Positions 43,010-51,923 of a stretch of DNA of 54,007 bases are shown here, piece by piece. A program made the position numbers and the translations under genes. The DNA is from Anaerolineae bacterium (lineage in GTDB: Bacteria; Chloroflexota; Anaerolineae; Promineifilales; Promineifilaceae), in NCBI GenBank assembly GCA_023384415.1, contig JAHDWJ010000034.1, positions 1 to 54,007 of the forward strand, written 5' to 3'. Each line of letters begins with the position of its first letter. The first letter of the stretch is position 1. The notes under the pieces were generated by a model. The model did no database searches. It had not been told where the DNA came from and saw nothing but the letters and a program-made list of their open reading frames with translations.

Positions 43010-43774
43010 TTACCCCTGTCTTTCACTGATAAGGCGCAGGCCGGTCAGCGTCAGCCAGGGGTCTACATGATCAATCATATCCGTATGGGGGGTAATGATG
43101 CTGATCAGCCCCCCGGTACCAATTACCTTAATTCCCGGCTCATTCAGTTCGGCCATGAGCCGCTTGAGCAGCCCTTCAACCAGCCCCACATAACCAAAAA
43201 CAATGCCTGACTGCATGGCATGGACGGTATTTTTGCCGATAGCCTGGGGGGGAGCTTCCAGGGAAACGCCACTCAACCGGGCCGCCCGGCTGACCAGGGC
43301 GTCGGCAGCGACGGCGGGTCCCGGAGCGATGGCCACGCCTACCAGCTCCCCACGCCCGGAGATGACATCGAAGGTGGTAGCGGTGCCCAGGTCTATAACG
43401 ATGCTGGGGCCGGGGTAAAGGTGAAAGGCCGCGGCCGCGTTCACCAACCGGTCCGCGCCTACCTCTGCCGGGTTATCCGTTTTCACCGTAATCCCCAGGG
43501 GAATATCGTGGCGCACCTGAATCGCGGTCAGCCCCAGGTACCGCTCACACAGGGTTAAAAACGTACCCGTCAGCGTCGGCACCACACTGGCTAAAATCAC
43601 CCGATCCACCGCCCCAGAGAGGCCAAACTCCCGCAGCAGCGTTTTCAAGGCAATGCCATACTCATCCGCCGTCTTATCTCGGACCGTCCGCAGCCGCCAT
43701 TGCAGCCGCCACTTCTGCCCATCCCATAATCCCAGGGTTACATTGCTGTTGCCGATGTCTATTGTTAGAAGCAT
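43010..43774 (-). CDS. coaX: Type III pantothenate kinase
   Basis: A 254-residue cytosolic kinase for the first step of coenzyme A synthesis. LTIDIGNSNVTLGLW contains the phosphate-1 motif with catalytic Asp; GADRLVNAAAAF and SIVIDLGTATTFDV are the other ASKHA motifs. The family needs a monovalent cation. The start at 43774 removes seven residues of an implausible extension. Heptamer repeats flank both ends of the gene. Confidence 0.95.
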   Translation of the reverse strand: MLLTIDIGNSNVTLGLWDGQKWRLQWRLRTVRDKTADEYGIALKTLLREFGLSGAVDRVILASVVPTLTGTFLTLCERYLGLTAIQVRHDIPLGITVKTDNPAEVGADRLVNAAAAFHLYPGPSIVIDLGTATTFDVISGRGELVGVAIAPGPAVAADALVSRAARLSGVSLEAPPQAIGKNTVHAMQSGIVFGYVGLVEGLLKRLMAELNEPGIKVIGTGGLISIITPHTDMIDHVDPWLTLTGLRLISERQG

Positions 43775-43817
43775 AGTGAATGTGCGAGTGAGCAAGTAGG
43801 CGAGTGGTTAATCTCTC

Positions 43818-43845
43818 AATCTCCCGTCTCCAATCTCCAGTCTCC
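43818..43845 (-). repeat. Four GGAGACT-like heptamers (minus strand)
   Basis: AATCTCC, CGTCTCC, AATCTCC and AGTCTCC follow one another at 43818, 43825, 43832 and 43839. On the minus strand they are GGAGATT/GGAGACT units related to those at 2047 and 5970, and are followed by TTAACC like those elements. Confidence 0.8.
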
Positions 43846-43989
43846 GGTTTCCACTCTCCCCCCCATCAGCGAAAATTGTATAAGCGGGTCTGAGTAGGAG
43901 CAAACGAAACGGGGCAGGATGGAGAGGATGTTAATAATTGGGGGCTTTGTCATCAGCTAAATTTGTTTTATCGAGATACAATTCCAAAC

Positions 43990-46900
43990 ATGAAAGATTT
44001 AGTCACTCGTTACAAGCAATCTCGCCACGAATACATCAGCCGAGACAGCCTGTACAGCGAAACAGACATCCGCGAGGATTTCATCAACCCTTTTTTTGAA
44101 CTATTGGGATGGGATGTACACAATGAGCGGAATCTATCGCGCCAGTTTCGGGAAGTTATACGGGAAACGCGGGTCACGGTAGATGAGCAAACTAAACGGC
44201 CGGATTACGAATTTCGCTTAGGCCCGGAGCGAAAGTTTTACGTTGAAGCGAAAAAACCCAATGTAGACATCCTGAACCAGCCCATGCCCGCCTTCCAGAC
44301 GCGCCGGTATGGGTGGTCGGGTAATCTCCAGATTTCGATTCTAACCAACTTTGAATACCTGGTCATTTACGACACCACAACTCCGCCCACCCCAGAACAT
44401 TCAGCCGCGCACGGCCGTCTCTACCGCTTTCGTTACACCGAATATGTGGATCGTCTACCAGAAATTAGCCGCCTGATTTCCCGCGAGGCGGTTTACTCTG
44501 GTCAATTTGACGCCCATTTCTCCGCGCAAATAGCAAACCGCCCTGAAGAAGCGATAGATCATTTCTTCCTGCAACGCTTGAACCAATGGCGGCTGCAACT
44601 GGCCCAGGACATTGCCGCCGAAAACAACGGCGTCGCTCCGCAGACAATGAACGAACTGGTTGAGCGGTTCATCTTGCGCGTCTTATTCTTACGGATGTGT
44701 GAAGATCGGGGAATAGAGACCTACAAACAGTTACAGCAGATTGCAGCCGGGAACGATTGGGACGCTTTTGTTTCCTTGCTGTCGGTGGCAGATCGCCGCT
44801 TTGATTCTGGCCTGTTTGACACGCGCCGTGATCCCTTCTTCGCCAAGGATCAGCAGCGAATTCGCCTGAACAGCGCCACCGTCGCCGAAATAGTGGATTC
44901 GCTCTATTTCCCGGCCGCGCCGTATACCTTCGCCGTCTTTGAACCAGAATTTCTAGGTCAAGTTTACGACTACTTCCTGCGCGAGCGGATTGTTCTGACG
45001 GACGGTGCAGCCCGCCTGCAAGCCAAACCAGAAAATGAAGGGCGGGATATTGTGCCAACGCCACAGCCCCTCATTCAGCGCATTGTCGCCGATACCCTGA
45101 CGCCGTTGTTTCAAGGCGCAACCTTTGATGAGATTTTAAGAAAGAAGCTGATTGACCCGGCCTGCGGATCGGGCGGCTTTCTAGTCGCCGCTTTTGTTCA
45201 GCTGGTTGAAGCAACTATTAACGCATTCCGGGGCGCTGATGATCGCACCGCCATTTACCAGACGGCGCAAGGCTGGCAATTGGCTTTTGCCCAAAAGCGG
45301 GCGCTGCTAAGCTGCATCTATGGCGTAGATCGGGACTATTCGGCCGTTGAGGTTGCCCGCTTTAGTCTGCTGGTGAAATTGCTGGAAGATGAAACACCAG
45401 AATCACTGCCAGGTGAAGGCGGCCTGCTGCCGTCGCTGGATAACCAGATTGTCTATGGCGATTCGTTGGTAGATGAGCGCATTTACGCTTATGACGCTAA
45501 CCCAGCGCTGGTTGGAGCACCGCTAACCTGGGGAGAGGATATTCCCGCGCAATATGACACTGTGATAGGAAACCCACCTTACCTGAAAACGGAAGACGTG
45601 AAAAATTTAGAGCCAGCCGAATACGATTTCTACAAACGGCGCGGCCATTACATGACAGCCTACAAACAGTTCGACAAGTATTACCTGTTCCTGGAGCGTA
45701 TCGCCCGTCTGCTGCTAAAGCCGGACGGCGTCTGCGGCCTGGTTGTTTCCCGTAAATTCGCCTATATCGAATCGGGCAAGAAGATTCGGGAGTTGCTGGC
45801 CGGTGAAACCTATCTGACGCGCCTGGTGGATTTTGGCACCGCGCAGATGTTCGCCGGCCGCACAACCTATAGCTGCCTGCTTTACTTTTCCCGGTCGCGC
45901 CTGGCCGATCTGGAAAAATTACCGCTGGTCTACGAACGGATCAACACGCCGCAAGATTGGCTGCGCCAGTATCAGCCAGCGGATACGGCGGCTATGCGGC
46001 TACCGCGCCGCTATGTTTCTGGCGACAACGCCTGGATATTGCCCGGCACGGCCGAGGAACTGGCTTTGCTGCAAGCGATGTCGGTTGATACGTCGCTGTT
46101 GGGCGACGTGGCCGACGTGTTCAATGGCGTTCAGACTAGCCGCAACGCCGTGTATGTCATCACCGATTGGGTAGATGAAGGCGCGGACGCCATCTCTTTC
46201 ACGCGGCAAGACAGCGTCTGGTTTATTGAAAAAGCGATCTTGAGGCCGTTTTATGACGGGAGCGTGGCTGAACTGCGCTCATTCTACCCACTGCCAGAGA
46301 CCGCCTTGATAATTTTCCCCTACACGGTGTCAGTGACAGACGACGGCCGTTACACAGCCGATCTTGTCCCACCGCAGATTATGCATTCTCAGTATCCGCT
46401 GGCTTATGCTTGGCTGACCCACAACCAGGAGACATTGGCGCGGCGGGACATCAGCCCTAAACCTTTCCCGCCCGATGAGTGGTATCGGTACGGCCGTCAG
46501 CAGGCGTTAGCCGTTTTCACCGACCGGGTAAAAATTATCGTCGGCGTGAATAGTTTGGGCGACAAATATGTTTACGATGAGACGAATACCCTGCTGGCTT
46601 CGGGCGGCACGGCGGGGGAATGTGCTATCGCTCCTTTCCGGGATGGGGAACGGCAAACACCTTATGACCTCTACTTCCTACACGCCCTGCTCAACCATAA
46701 AGCAGTAGAGTTTTTCTGCCGTAAGAGAGGCAGCCCTTTCAGAGGGGGGTGGTTTGCGCGGGGGACGGCCGTCCTCAAAGAAATCCCCATCCCCAACATT
46801 GATCTGACGATTGATAATCCCCGTTCGCGCCTGTACCGGGAAATTGTTGCGGCGAATGAACGGATGCATACCGTCTGCCGCGACCTGGAAACAGCCGTCT

Positions 46901-47022
46901 CCGGCAGCGACCGCAGCCGGTTAGAGCGGCAGATGCGGGCCGTCAAAAGCCAGATGGACAACCAGATCAGCCAACTGTACGGGATCGCCGCGATTATTGA
47001 TCAGATCGAGCTGCCAACATGA
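43990..47022 (+). CDS. Type IIG restriction-modification enzyme (Eco57I-class)
   Basis: A 1010-residue bifunctional protein. The N-terminal nuclease has the PD-(D/E)XK pattern RPDYEFRLG...FYVEAKKP (Asp about 72, EAK about 85). A helical linker follows, then an N6-adenine methyltransferase with motif I DPACGSGGF (about 389) and motif IV NPPYLKT (about 528), then a target-recognition region to the C-terminus. It overlaps the next methyltransferase by 4 bp (ATGA), as in the Eco57I R/M layout, where R is 997 and M 544 residues. The gene contains no GCGGCCGC and at least four ACGGCCGT palindromes, unlike its surroundings, suggesting acquisition from another genome. ATG 43990 is preferred to 43963. 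Confidence 0.88.
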   Translation: MKDLVTRYKQSRHEYISRDSLYSETDIREDFINPFFELLGWDVHNERNLSRQFREVIRETRVTVDEQTKRPDYEFRLGPERKFYVEAKKPNVDILNQPMPAFQTRRYGWSGNLQISILTNFEYLVIYDTTTPPTPEHSAAHGRLYRFRYTEYVDRLPEISRLISREAVYSGQFDAHFSAQIANRPEEAIDHFFLQRLNQWRLQLAQDIAAENNGVAPQTMNELVERFILRVLFLRMCEDRGIETYKQLQQIAAGNDWDAFVSLLSVADRRFDSGLFDTRRDPFFAKDQQRIRLNSATVAEIVDSLYFPAAPYTFAVFEPEFLGQVYDYFLRERIVLTDGAARLQAKPENEGRDIVPTPQPLIQRIVADTLTPLFQGATFDEILRKKLIDPACGSGGFLVAAFVQLVEATINAFRGADDRTAIYQTAQGWQLAFAQKRALLSCIYGVDRDYSAVEVARFSLLVKLLEDETPESLPGEGGLLPSLDNQIVYGDSLVDERIYAYDANPALVGAPLTWGEDIPAQYDTVIGNPPYLKTEDVKNLEPAEYDFYKRRGHYMTAYKQFDKYYLFLERIARLLLKPDGVCGLVVSRKFAYIESGKKIRELLAGETYLTRLVDFGTAQMFAGRTTYSCLLYFSRSRLADLEKLPLVYERINTPQDWLRQYQPADTAAMRLPRRYVSGDNAWILPGTAEELALLQAMSVDTSLLGDVADVFNGVQTSRNAVYVITDWVDEGADAISFTRQDSVWFIEKAILRPFYDGSVAELRSFYPLPETALIIFPYTVSVTDDGRYTADLVPPQIMHSQYPLAYAWLTHNQETLARRDISPKPFPPDEWYRYGRQQALAVFTDRVKIIVGVNSLGDKYVYDETNTLLASGGTAGECAIAPFRDGERQTPYDLYFLHALLNHKAVEFFCRKRGSPFRGGWFARGTAVLKEIPIPNIDLTIDNPRSRLYREIVAANERMHTVCRDLETAVSGSDRSRLERQMRAVKSQMDNQISQLYGIAAIIDQIELPT

Positions 47023-48752
47023 ACTTCAAGTCTCAGGAAAGCACCCAAAAATTACGTGGCGGTTATTACACGCCGTCACCCATTGCCGATTTCCTCAGCC
47101 GATGGGCATTGGAACGGCGGCCACAAAGTATCTTAGAACCTAGTTGTGGCGACGGTCGTTTCCTCAAGGCGCTCGCTAATCAGGTCAACGCTGGCCATGG
47201 CCTGGCCCCTGCTTTCGTGGACGCGGTGGAACTGCTGCCCCAGGAAGCGAACAGAGCAAATGATTCCGGCGAGGCGCTGCGCTGTTTGAACGCTGAAGTT
47301 GTCGTTGTAAATGATGATTTTTTTAACTGGATTGAATCAGTCAATGGCAACCGGTGGGACGCAATCGTTGGCAACCCGCCATACATTCGCTATCAATACT
47401 TCGAGACGACACAGCGAGATAAGGCCAGGCAGATTTTTGACCGCGCCAACGTGCCTTTTTCTAAGCGAACGAATGCCTGGGTACCATTTGTCATTGCCAG
47501 TGTGATGCACCTTGCACCTGACGGCCGTTTGGCAATGGTCATCCCCGCTGAAATTCTCCACGTGCAGCACGCCCAGGGCTTGCGGCTGTTACTAGAGCAG
47601 GAAATGGCCTCCGTAACCCTGATTCACTTCCGCGAAATAGTTTTCCCCGATACATTACAAGGCGTGGTTTTGCTGTTGGCTGAAAAACGGGCAACGCGAT
47701 CCTTCCAGCCGCTCAATCGAACAGCCCCAGGCCAGCCCAGTCTGTTCAGTTTTTTGCCTCAACCACGCGCCGATTTACAAATTGTTGACCTGGACAGTCT
47801 GGATGATTTGCAGAGGTTAGAATTATCCAACCTGCCGCGACATGCAGCCTCTCCAGACTGGCAGGGAAACTGGATGCTGGCCTTGCTCCACGACGACGAA
47901 TTGCAACTGTTAGCCCGCTTACAGGAAAATGAGCGCGTAAACAGCTTTGATACAATTGCCGACGCGCAAATAGGCATCGTAACCGGGGCAAATGATTTTT
48001 TCACTGTCAACGACGACGTGCTGCACCGCTATCAGTTAAAAGCAATTGCCGCGCCCATGTTATCTAAAAGCGATTTAATTCAGGGCATTCGTTACACAGA
48101 GACCGACCATGAAACAAACCGATTAGCAGGTAAGAGCGTTCATTTTTTGCAATTTTCGGCTGTACCGATGGATGATCTACCCTCCAGAATGGCCGATTAC
48201 ATTCGCTTTGGCGAATTACAGAAGCTTCATACTCGCTACAAATGCCGTATCCGCGATCCCTGGTATGTCGTCCCTTACGTCTGGTTGGCGGAGATTGGCC
48301 TGCTCAAGCGGTGTCACCATTTTCCCCGCCTGGTCTTAAATGAGTTGGGCGCGTATTCAACCGATACTGCTTACCGGGTCAGAATGAAACCAGCCTACAA
48401 AGAACGGGCCAAAGATTTTGTCTTTTCTTTCCTCAATTCCTTGACCTTTTTATACGCCGAACTGCTGGGCAGACATTATGGTGGCGGGGTTTTAGAACTG
48501 GTGCCTAGTGAAATTAAAAATCTACCAATTCCCCTTATATCTGCCAGTGATGAGCAATTTATGCAGATAGACGCCATGATCCGTGAGGGGGTAAATTTGG
48601 AAACGCTGCTTGATCAGACGGATAAGATCATATTAAAAGACGGTATTGGCTTATCAGATGCTGAAATTGAACAACTTAGAACAGCACATCAACGATTAAT
48701 GTACCGTAGGCTGAGAGTGTATTCAGGAACAAGCGCTGACGAATCTTCATGA
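47019..48752 (+). CDS. N6-adenine DNA methyltransferase partner
   Basis: A 577-residue methyltransferase with motif I LEPSCGDGRFLKAL (about 40) and catalytic motif IV NPPYIRYQYF (about 118). The N-terminal GGYYTPSPIADFLSRW is typical of Eco57I-like modification enzymes. The C-terminal half would be the recognition domain. It probably methylates one or both strands of the same site as the upstream enzyme. The last 12 or so residues (VYSGTSADESS) seem to be read from foreign sequence: another frame in that stretch is open and continues into the next gene, so the insertion junction probably lies near 48710. Confidence 0.85.
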   Translation: MNFKSQESTQKLRGGYYTPSPIADFLSRWALERRPQSILEPSCGDGRFLKALANQVNAGHGLAPAFVDAVELLPQEANRANDSGEALRCLNAEVVVVNDDFFNWIESVNGNRWDAIVGNPPYIRYQYFETTQRDKARQIFDRANVPFSKRTNAWVPFVIASVMHLAPDGRLAMVIPAEILHVQHAQGLRLLLEQEMASVTLIHFREIVFPDTLQGVVLLLAEKRATRSFQPLNRTAPGQPSLFSFLPQPRADLQIVDLDSLDDLQRLELSNLPRHAASPDWQGNWMLALLHDDELQLLARLQENERVNSFDTIADAQIGIVTGANDFFTVNDDVLHRYQLKAIAAPMLSKSDLIQGIRYTETDHETNRLAGKSVHFLQFSAVPMDDLPSRMADYIRFGELQKLHTRYKCRIRDPWYVVPYVWLAEIGLLKRCHHFPRLVLNELGAYSTDTAYRVRMKPAYKERAKDFVFSFLNSLTFLYAELLGRHYGGGVLELVPSEIKNLPIPLISASDEQFMQIDAMIREGVNLETLLDQTDKIILKDGIGLSDAEIEQLRTAHQRLMYRRLRVYSGTSADESS

Positions 48753-48792
48753 TCTTATCAACAACCTTTCCTTAGATGATGCTCAGCACATC

Positions 48793-49215
48793 TTGTGCCA
48801 ATTGGCTGCTGATGATGAAAAGTTGGCGACCAGGATTGTCAGCCTAATGACGGCGCAACTGTCTGGTGTAGATATAGATGGGATCGCCGGGGACCTGCTG
48901 GATGAATTAGGGGGGTTGACCCCGGAAGATGTATGGGAACGGTACGGTAACACCCGTCATGGCTATGCCGAAACAGATGCAGCGGCTTATGGTCTCATCG
49001 AGGGGTTGCTAGAGCCATATCTGGATGAGCTGCGGCAATGCCAAAAAGCTGGTTTGACCAGTGAAGCAGAAATCATCTGTTTGGGGTTATTGTTGGGTTT
49101 TTACCAGTTTGAACATGAAAACAAGGGGGAGTTTAAGCCCTGGGCAGCGGGCGCACCGGTATCATTTGCTTCGGATATGATAGATATGTGGCGCACGGGA
49201 GCTGCGGCCGCCTAA
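48793..49215 (+). CDS. Hypothetical protein, probably 5'-truncated
   Basis: An uncharacterised acidic protein with the segment GVDIDGIAGDLLDELGGLTPEDVWERYG and a C-terminal AAAA. The frame is open further upstream to 48715 and reads coding-like (QEQALTNLHDLINNLSLDDA), yet has no ATG there; the first usable codon is TTG 48793. The simplest explanation is that the 5' part was removed when the restriction-modification genes arrived. The first GCGGCCGC after the restriction locus is at its stop end (49204), so this gene belongs to the resident genome. I do not recognise the family. Confidence 0.5.
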   Translation: MCQLAADDEKLATRIVSLMTAQLSGVDIDGIAGDLLDELGGLTPEDVWERYGNTRHGYAETDAAAYGLIEGLLEPYLDELRQCQKAGLTSEAEIICLGLLLGFYQFEHENKGEFKPWAAGAPVSFASDMIDMWRTGAAAA

Positions 49216-49300
49216 CAACCAATAAAGCCGACGCGGTGAGATTGAGGTGAACGAGGCTGGTAATATGGGCGTAATAGGCGGGCGGCCGCGTTCCCCCCTC

Positions 49301-50392
49301 TCACCCCACCTTCTCCACCACATAAATCCGCCCCCATTTCCCCAACACGGCAATAGAATGCCCTTCGCGGATCTCCAGCGATGGCTGCTGGCGAATCGCT
49401 TCTTTGAGCCGGTCAAATTCGCTGCTCAATAAAACCGCTTTCCCCCCTGGCCGCAGTACCCGTGCCACCTCTGCCAGAAAAGCCGGGTAGAGCCGCCTGA
49501 CCTGGGCCGGGCTGCCTATCTGGTGGCCGAAGGGGAGATTGCAGACGATTTTAGTGAGACTCGCGGCCGCGACTGGCAAATGTTCCCCATCCCCCCGCCA
49601 CAGCCGTACCTGTTTCTTCTTCTTACCCAGGTTAGTCCGTGCGGCCGCGACTTGCCCGGCCATAATATCGGCCCCACTGATAGCGTGGACATCCCCAAAG
49701 GCCAGACGCTCCAGGAGAATGGTGCCACTGCCGCACATCGGGTCCAGGAACCGGTCATTGGGTTGTGGGTGAGAGAGATAAACCATCGCGGCCGCGACCG
49801 AAGGGCGTAACGAGGCCGGCAGTTCCACCGCTCGCTCATGCCGGTGGCGCATCGTCCGGTCAGAGAGGCGGATACCACACAAAAAAACCGGCCCCAACAC
49901 ATTCCCCCACACCTCAAAATCAGCGTTCTCTTCCACCTGCCGCCAACTACGGCCAAATCGCCGCTGCACCCCCAGGCTCAACGCCTTTTCCAGATGGGCA
50001 CGGGTATACCGGTGATCCCCCGTCTTCCGCGCCACCACCCGAAACGTCGGCCGGCGGGTCAATTTTAGATAGCTGGTGAGAATATGGGTCACCTTGCCAA
50101 ACAACTCTCCCGTTTCAATCAACCGCTCAATCTGGCGCAAATCCCCATAATCATACGTCAGGCGGGGAATATGGGCCGCCTGGATGAAAATATCTTCAGC
50201 CGTGCGTAAGGTGAGCAGCTCCTTAAATGACACATCATCATCAAACAGCACAATCCCGTTTTGCTCTTTGGCAAACAGATATTGGCGCAGAGTGGCCTGG
50301 GGGAACCGCTCTTGAATCTCCCGCCAGGTGATTTTTTCCACACCGGGCATGGTTTGGGCGTAATAGGTGAGGGGGCGGCGTTGGTAGGACAT
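49301..50392 (-). CDS. THUMP-domain RNA methyltransferase (TrmN/Trm14-like)
   Basis: A 363-residue protein. The N-terminal half (about 1-165) is a THUMP-like RNA-binding region (MPGVEKITWREIQERF, RPTFRVVARKTGDHRYTRAHLE). The C-terminal Rossmann domain has LDPMCGSGTILLERL (about 209) and NLPFGHQIG in place of NPPYG. The NLPFG form is found in m2G-type tRNA methyltransferases of this superfamily, so the target is probably guanine in tRNA, but tRNA position is not predictable. Confidence 0.82.
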   Translation of the reverse strand: MSYQRRPLTYYAQTMPGVEKITWREIQERFPQATLRQYLFAKEQNGIVLFDDDVSFKELLTLRTAEDIFIQAAHIPRLTYDYGDLRQIERLIETGELFGKVTHILTSYLKLTRRPTFRVVARKTGDHRYTRAHLEKALSLGVQRRFGRSWRQVEENADFEVWGNVLGPVFLCGIRLSDRTMRHRHERAVELPASLRPSVAAAMVYLSHPQPNDRFLDPMCGSGTILLERLAFGDVHAISGADIMAGQVAAARTNLGKKKKQVRLWRGDGEHLPVAAASLTKIVCNLPFGHQIGSPAQVRRLYPAFLAEVARVLRPGGKAVLLSSEFDRLKEAIRQQPSLEIREGHSIAVLGKWGRIYVVEKVG

Positions 50393-50426
50393 GGATAGGT
50401 AAGAAGTATCAGGTATGGGGTTCCGC

Positions 50427-51923
50427 TTAATCTTGCCGTAATCTGAGGCTGATTAAGATAGCCAGGAGAGCTACCCCAGCCGAGATGAGGAAGGTTTCGG
50501 TAAGGACGTAAACGGTGGTTTGGGTCAGGCCATCCAGCAGGGCTTGTTGGTAAACGGGGTCAAAGAAGGGTAAATCAGGCAGTTCGATTTGGGTTCGCAG
50601 GGTGTTAAACCGTTCTAACCCCCAGGCGGTCAGGCCAGACAACCCCACACTCATTCCCATTAAGCGTAACACAATCACCAGGCTGGACGCCACCCCACGT
50701 TCATCATCCCCGGCGGCATTGACGACGGCGGTGCCTATGGGGGAGATAACCAGACCGAAGCCGCAGCCTAAGATAGCCAACTGCCAGGCCATCTGATTGT
50801 AGGGAGTAGTGACTTCCCAGGTTAGCCCCATCAGCCCAAACCCAATAAAGGCGGCCAATAGACCCAACAAAACGGTAGGCCGGTAGCTGAACCGTTCGGT
50901 AAGCTGCCCCCCCACGTAGGCCATGATAGCCATGGCGACGGTCATCGCGGTTAATAATTTACCACTGTCCAGGGCGGCTTGCTCCAGATTGAACTCTAGC
51001 AGGTTGACAACCAGGGGCACGTTGACCATGGCGATAATGAGGATGAAGCCGATGAAAAAGTTGATCAGGACGGCGGAACTGAAATTGGGGTTACGAAATA
51101 GGGAGAGGTCAATAAAAGGAGTATCGGTGCGCCGTTCGCGGAACAGGAAGATGAGAAAGGCGACCAGGGCCAACCCGTAATAGAGCGGACTGTTGTTGGT
51201 AGGCTGTTCCGTAGGCAGGGCGGCAAATCCCCCGGCCGCACTCACGTCCCCACTACCAAGCAGAGCAATGTTGAGAGCGATGAGGGCGGTACTGAGTAAG
51301 GCCAGCCCGACCCAATCCAGGGGGATGCGTTTGTTGGGGGCAGGCAGATCACGCAGGACGATGTACGCGGCCGCGATCCCGATCAGGCTCAACGGGATAT
51401 TAAGATAAAACTGCCACTGCCAGCTTAAATAACGGACCAGCAAAGCCCCATAGAGCGGCCCCCACACCCAGCCCGCCGTATCAATCGTGCCCAAAATCCC
51501 CATCGCCCCGGCCCGCTTCTTCGGTTCATACACATCGCCAATCACCGCCATCGCCACCGGCACCATCGCCCCACCCCCCAGAGCAGTAACCACCCGGCCC
51601 ACAATAAACCAGGTCAGGTTGGGGGCCAGGGGAATCCAGATAGAGCCGAGGAGAAACAGGGTAAACGCTCCGATATAGACCGTTCGACGGCCAAACATAT
51701 CGCTCAATTTGCCCACAAACGGCATCACCACCACATAAGCGATGAGGTACGCATTGACAATCCAGGCAGCATCGTTCAACCCTTCAGGCAGGGGGATTTC
51801 TAAATCATAAATAATTTGCCGCAGCATCGTCGAGACGACCGTCAAATCATCGGCGGCAACAAAAACACCAAAAGCAACAACAGCTAAAATGAGGCGGGGA
51901 GAGTGGCGAGAGGTCTGAGACAT
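50427..51923 (-). CDS. MFS drug-efflux-type transporter, DHA2 family (14 TM)
   Basis: A 498-residue membrane protein with about 14 helices. Motif A-like GKLSDMFGRRTVYIGAF (about residues 70-86), motif C-like GTIDTAGWVWGPLYGALL (about 145-162), and the N-terminal DDLTVVSTMLRQI match H+-antiport DHA2 exporters. Substrate unknown. ATG 51923 was chosen: the 44 codons upstream are AT-rich, unlike membrane protein N-termini, and overlie an intergenic region. Confidence 0.88.
   Translation of the reverse strand: MSQTSRHSPRLILAVVAFGVFVAADDLTVVSTMLRQIIYDLEIPLPEGLNDAAWIVNAYLIAYVVVMPFVGKLSDMFGRRTVYIGAFTLFLLGSIWIPLAPNLTWFIVGRVVTALGGGAMVPVAMAVIGDVYEPKKRAGAMGILGTIDTAGWVWGPLYGALLVRYLSWQWQFYLNIPLSLIGIAAAYIVLRDLPAPNKRIPLDWVGLALLSTALIALNIALLGSGDVSAAGGFAALPTEQPTNNSPLYYGLALVAFLIFLFRERRTDTPFIDLSLFRNPNFSSAVLINFFIGFILIIAMVNVPLVVNLLEFNLEQAALDSGKLLTAMTVAMAIMAYVGGQLTERFSYRPTVLLGLLAAFIGFGLMGLTWEVTTPYNQMAWQLAILGCGFGLVISPIGTAVVNAAGDDERGVASSLVIVLRLMGMSVGLSGLTAWGLERFNTLRTQIELPDLPFFDPVYQQALLDGLTQTTVYVLTETFLISAGVALLAILISLRLRQD

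Noticed and set aside
43990..47022. BREX PglX-type methyltransferase
   Set aside because: No brxL, pglZ, brxC or other BREX genes are adjacent, and the N-terminal nuclease plus partner methyltransferase fits the Eco57I layout better.
30815..49215. A single defence island
   Set aside because: The toxin-antitoxin pair and the restriction system are separated by 12.7 kb of housekeeping genes, and the STAND gene is 30 kb further away.
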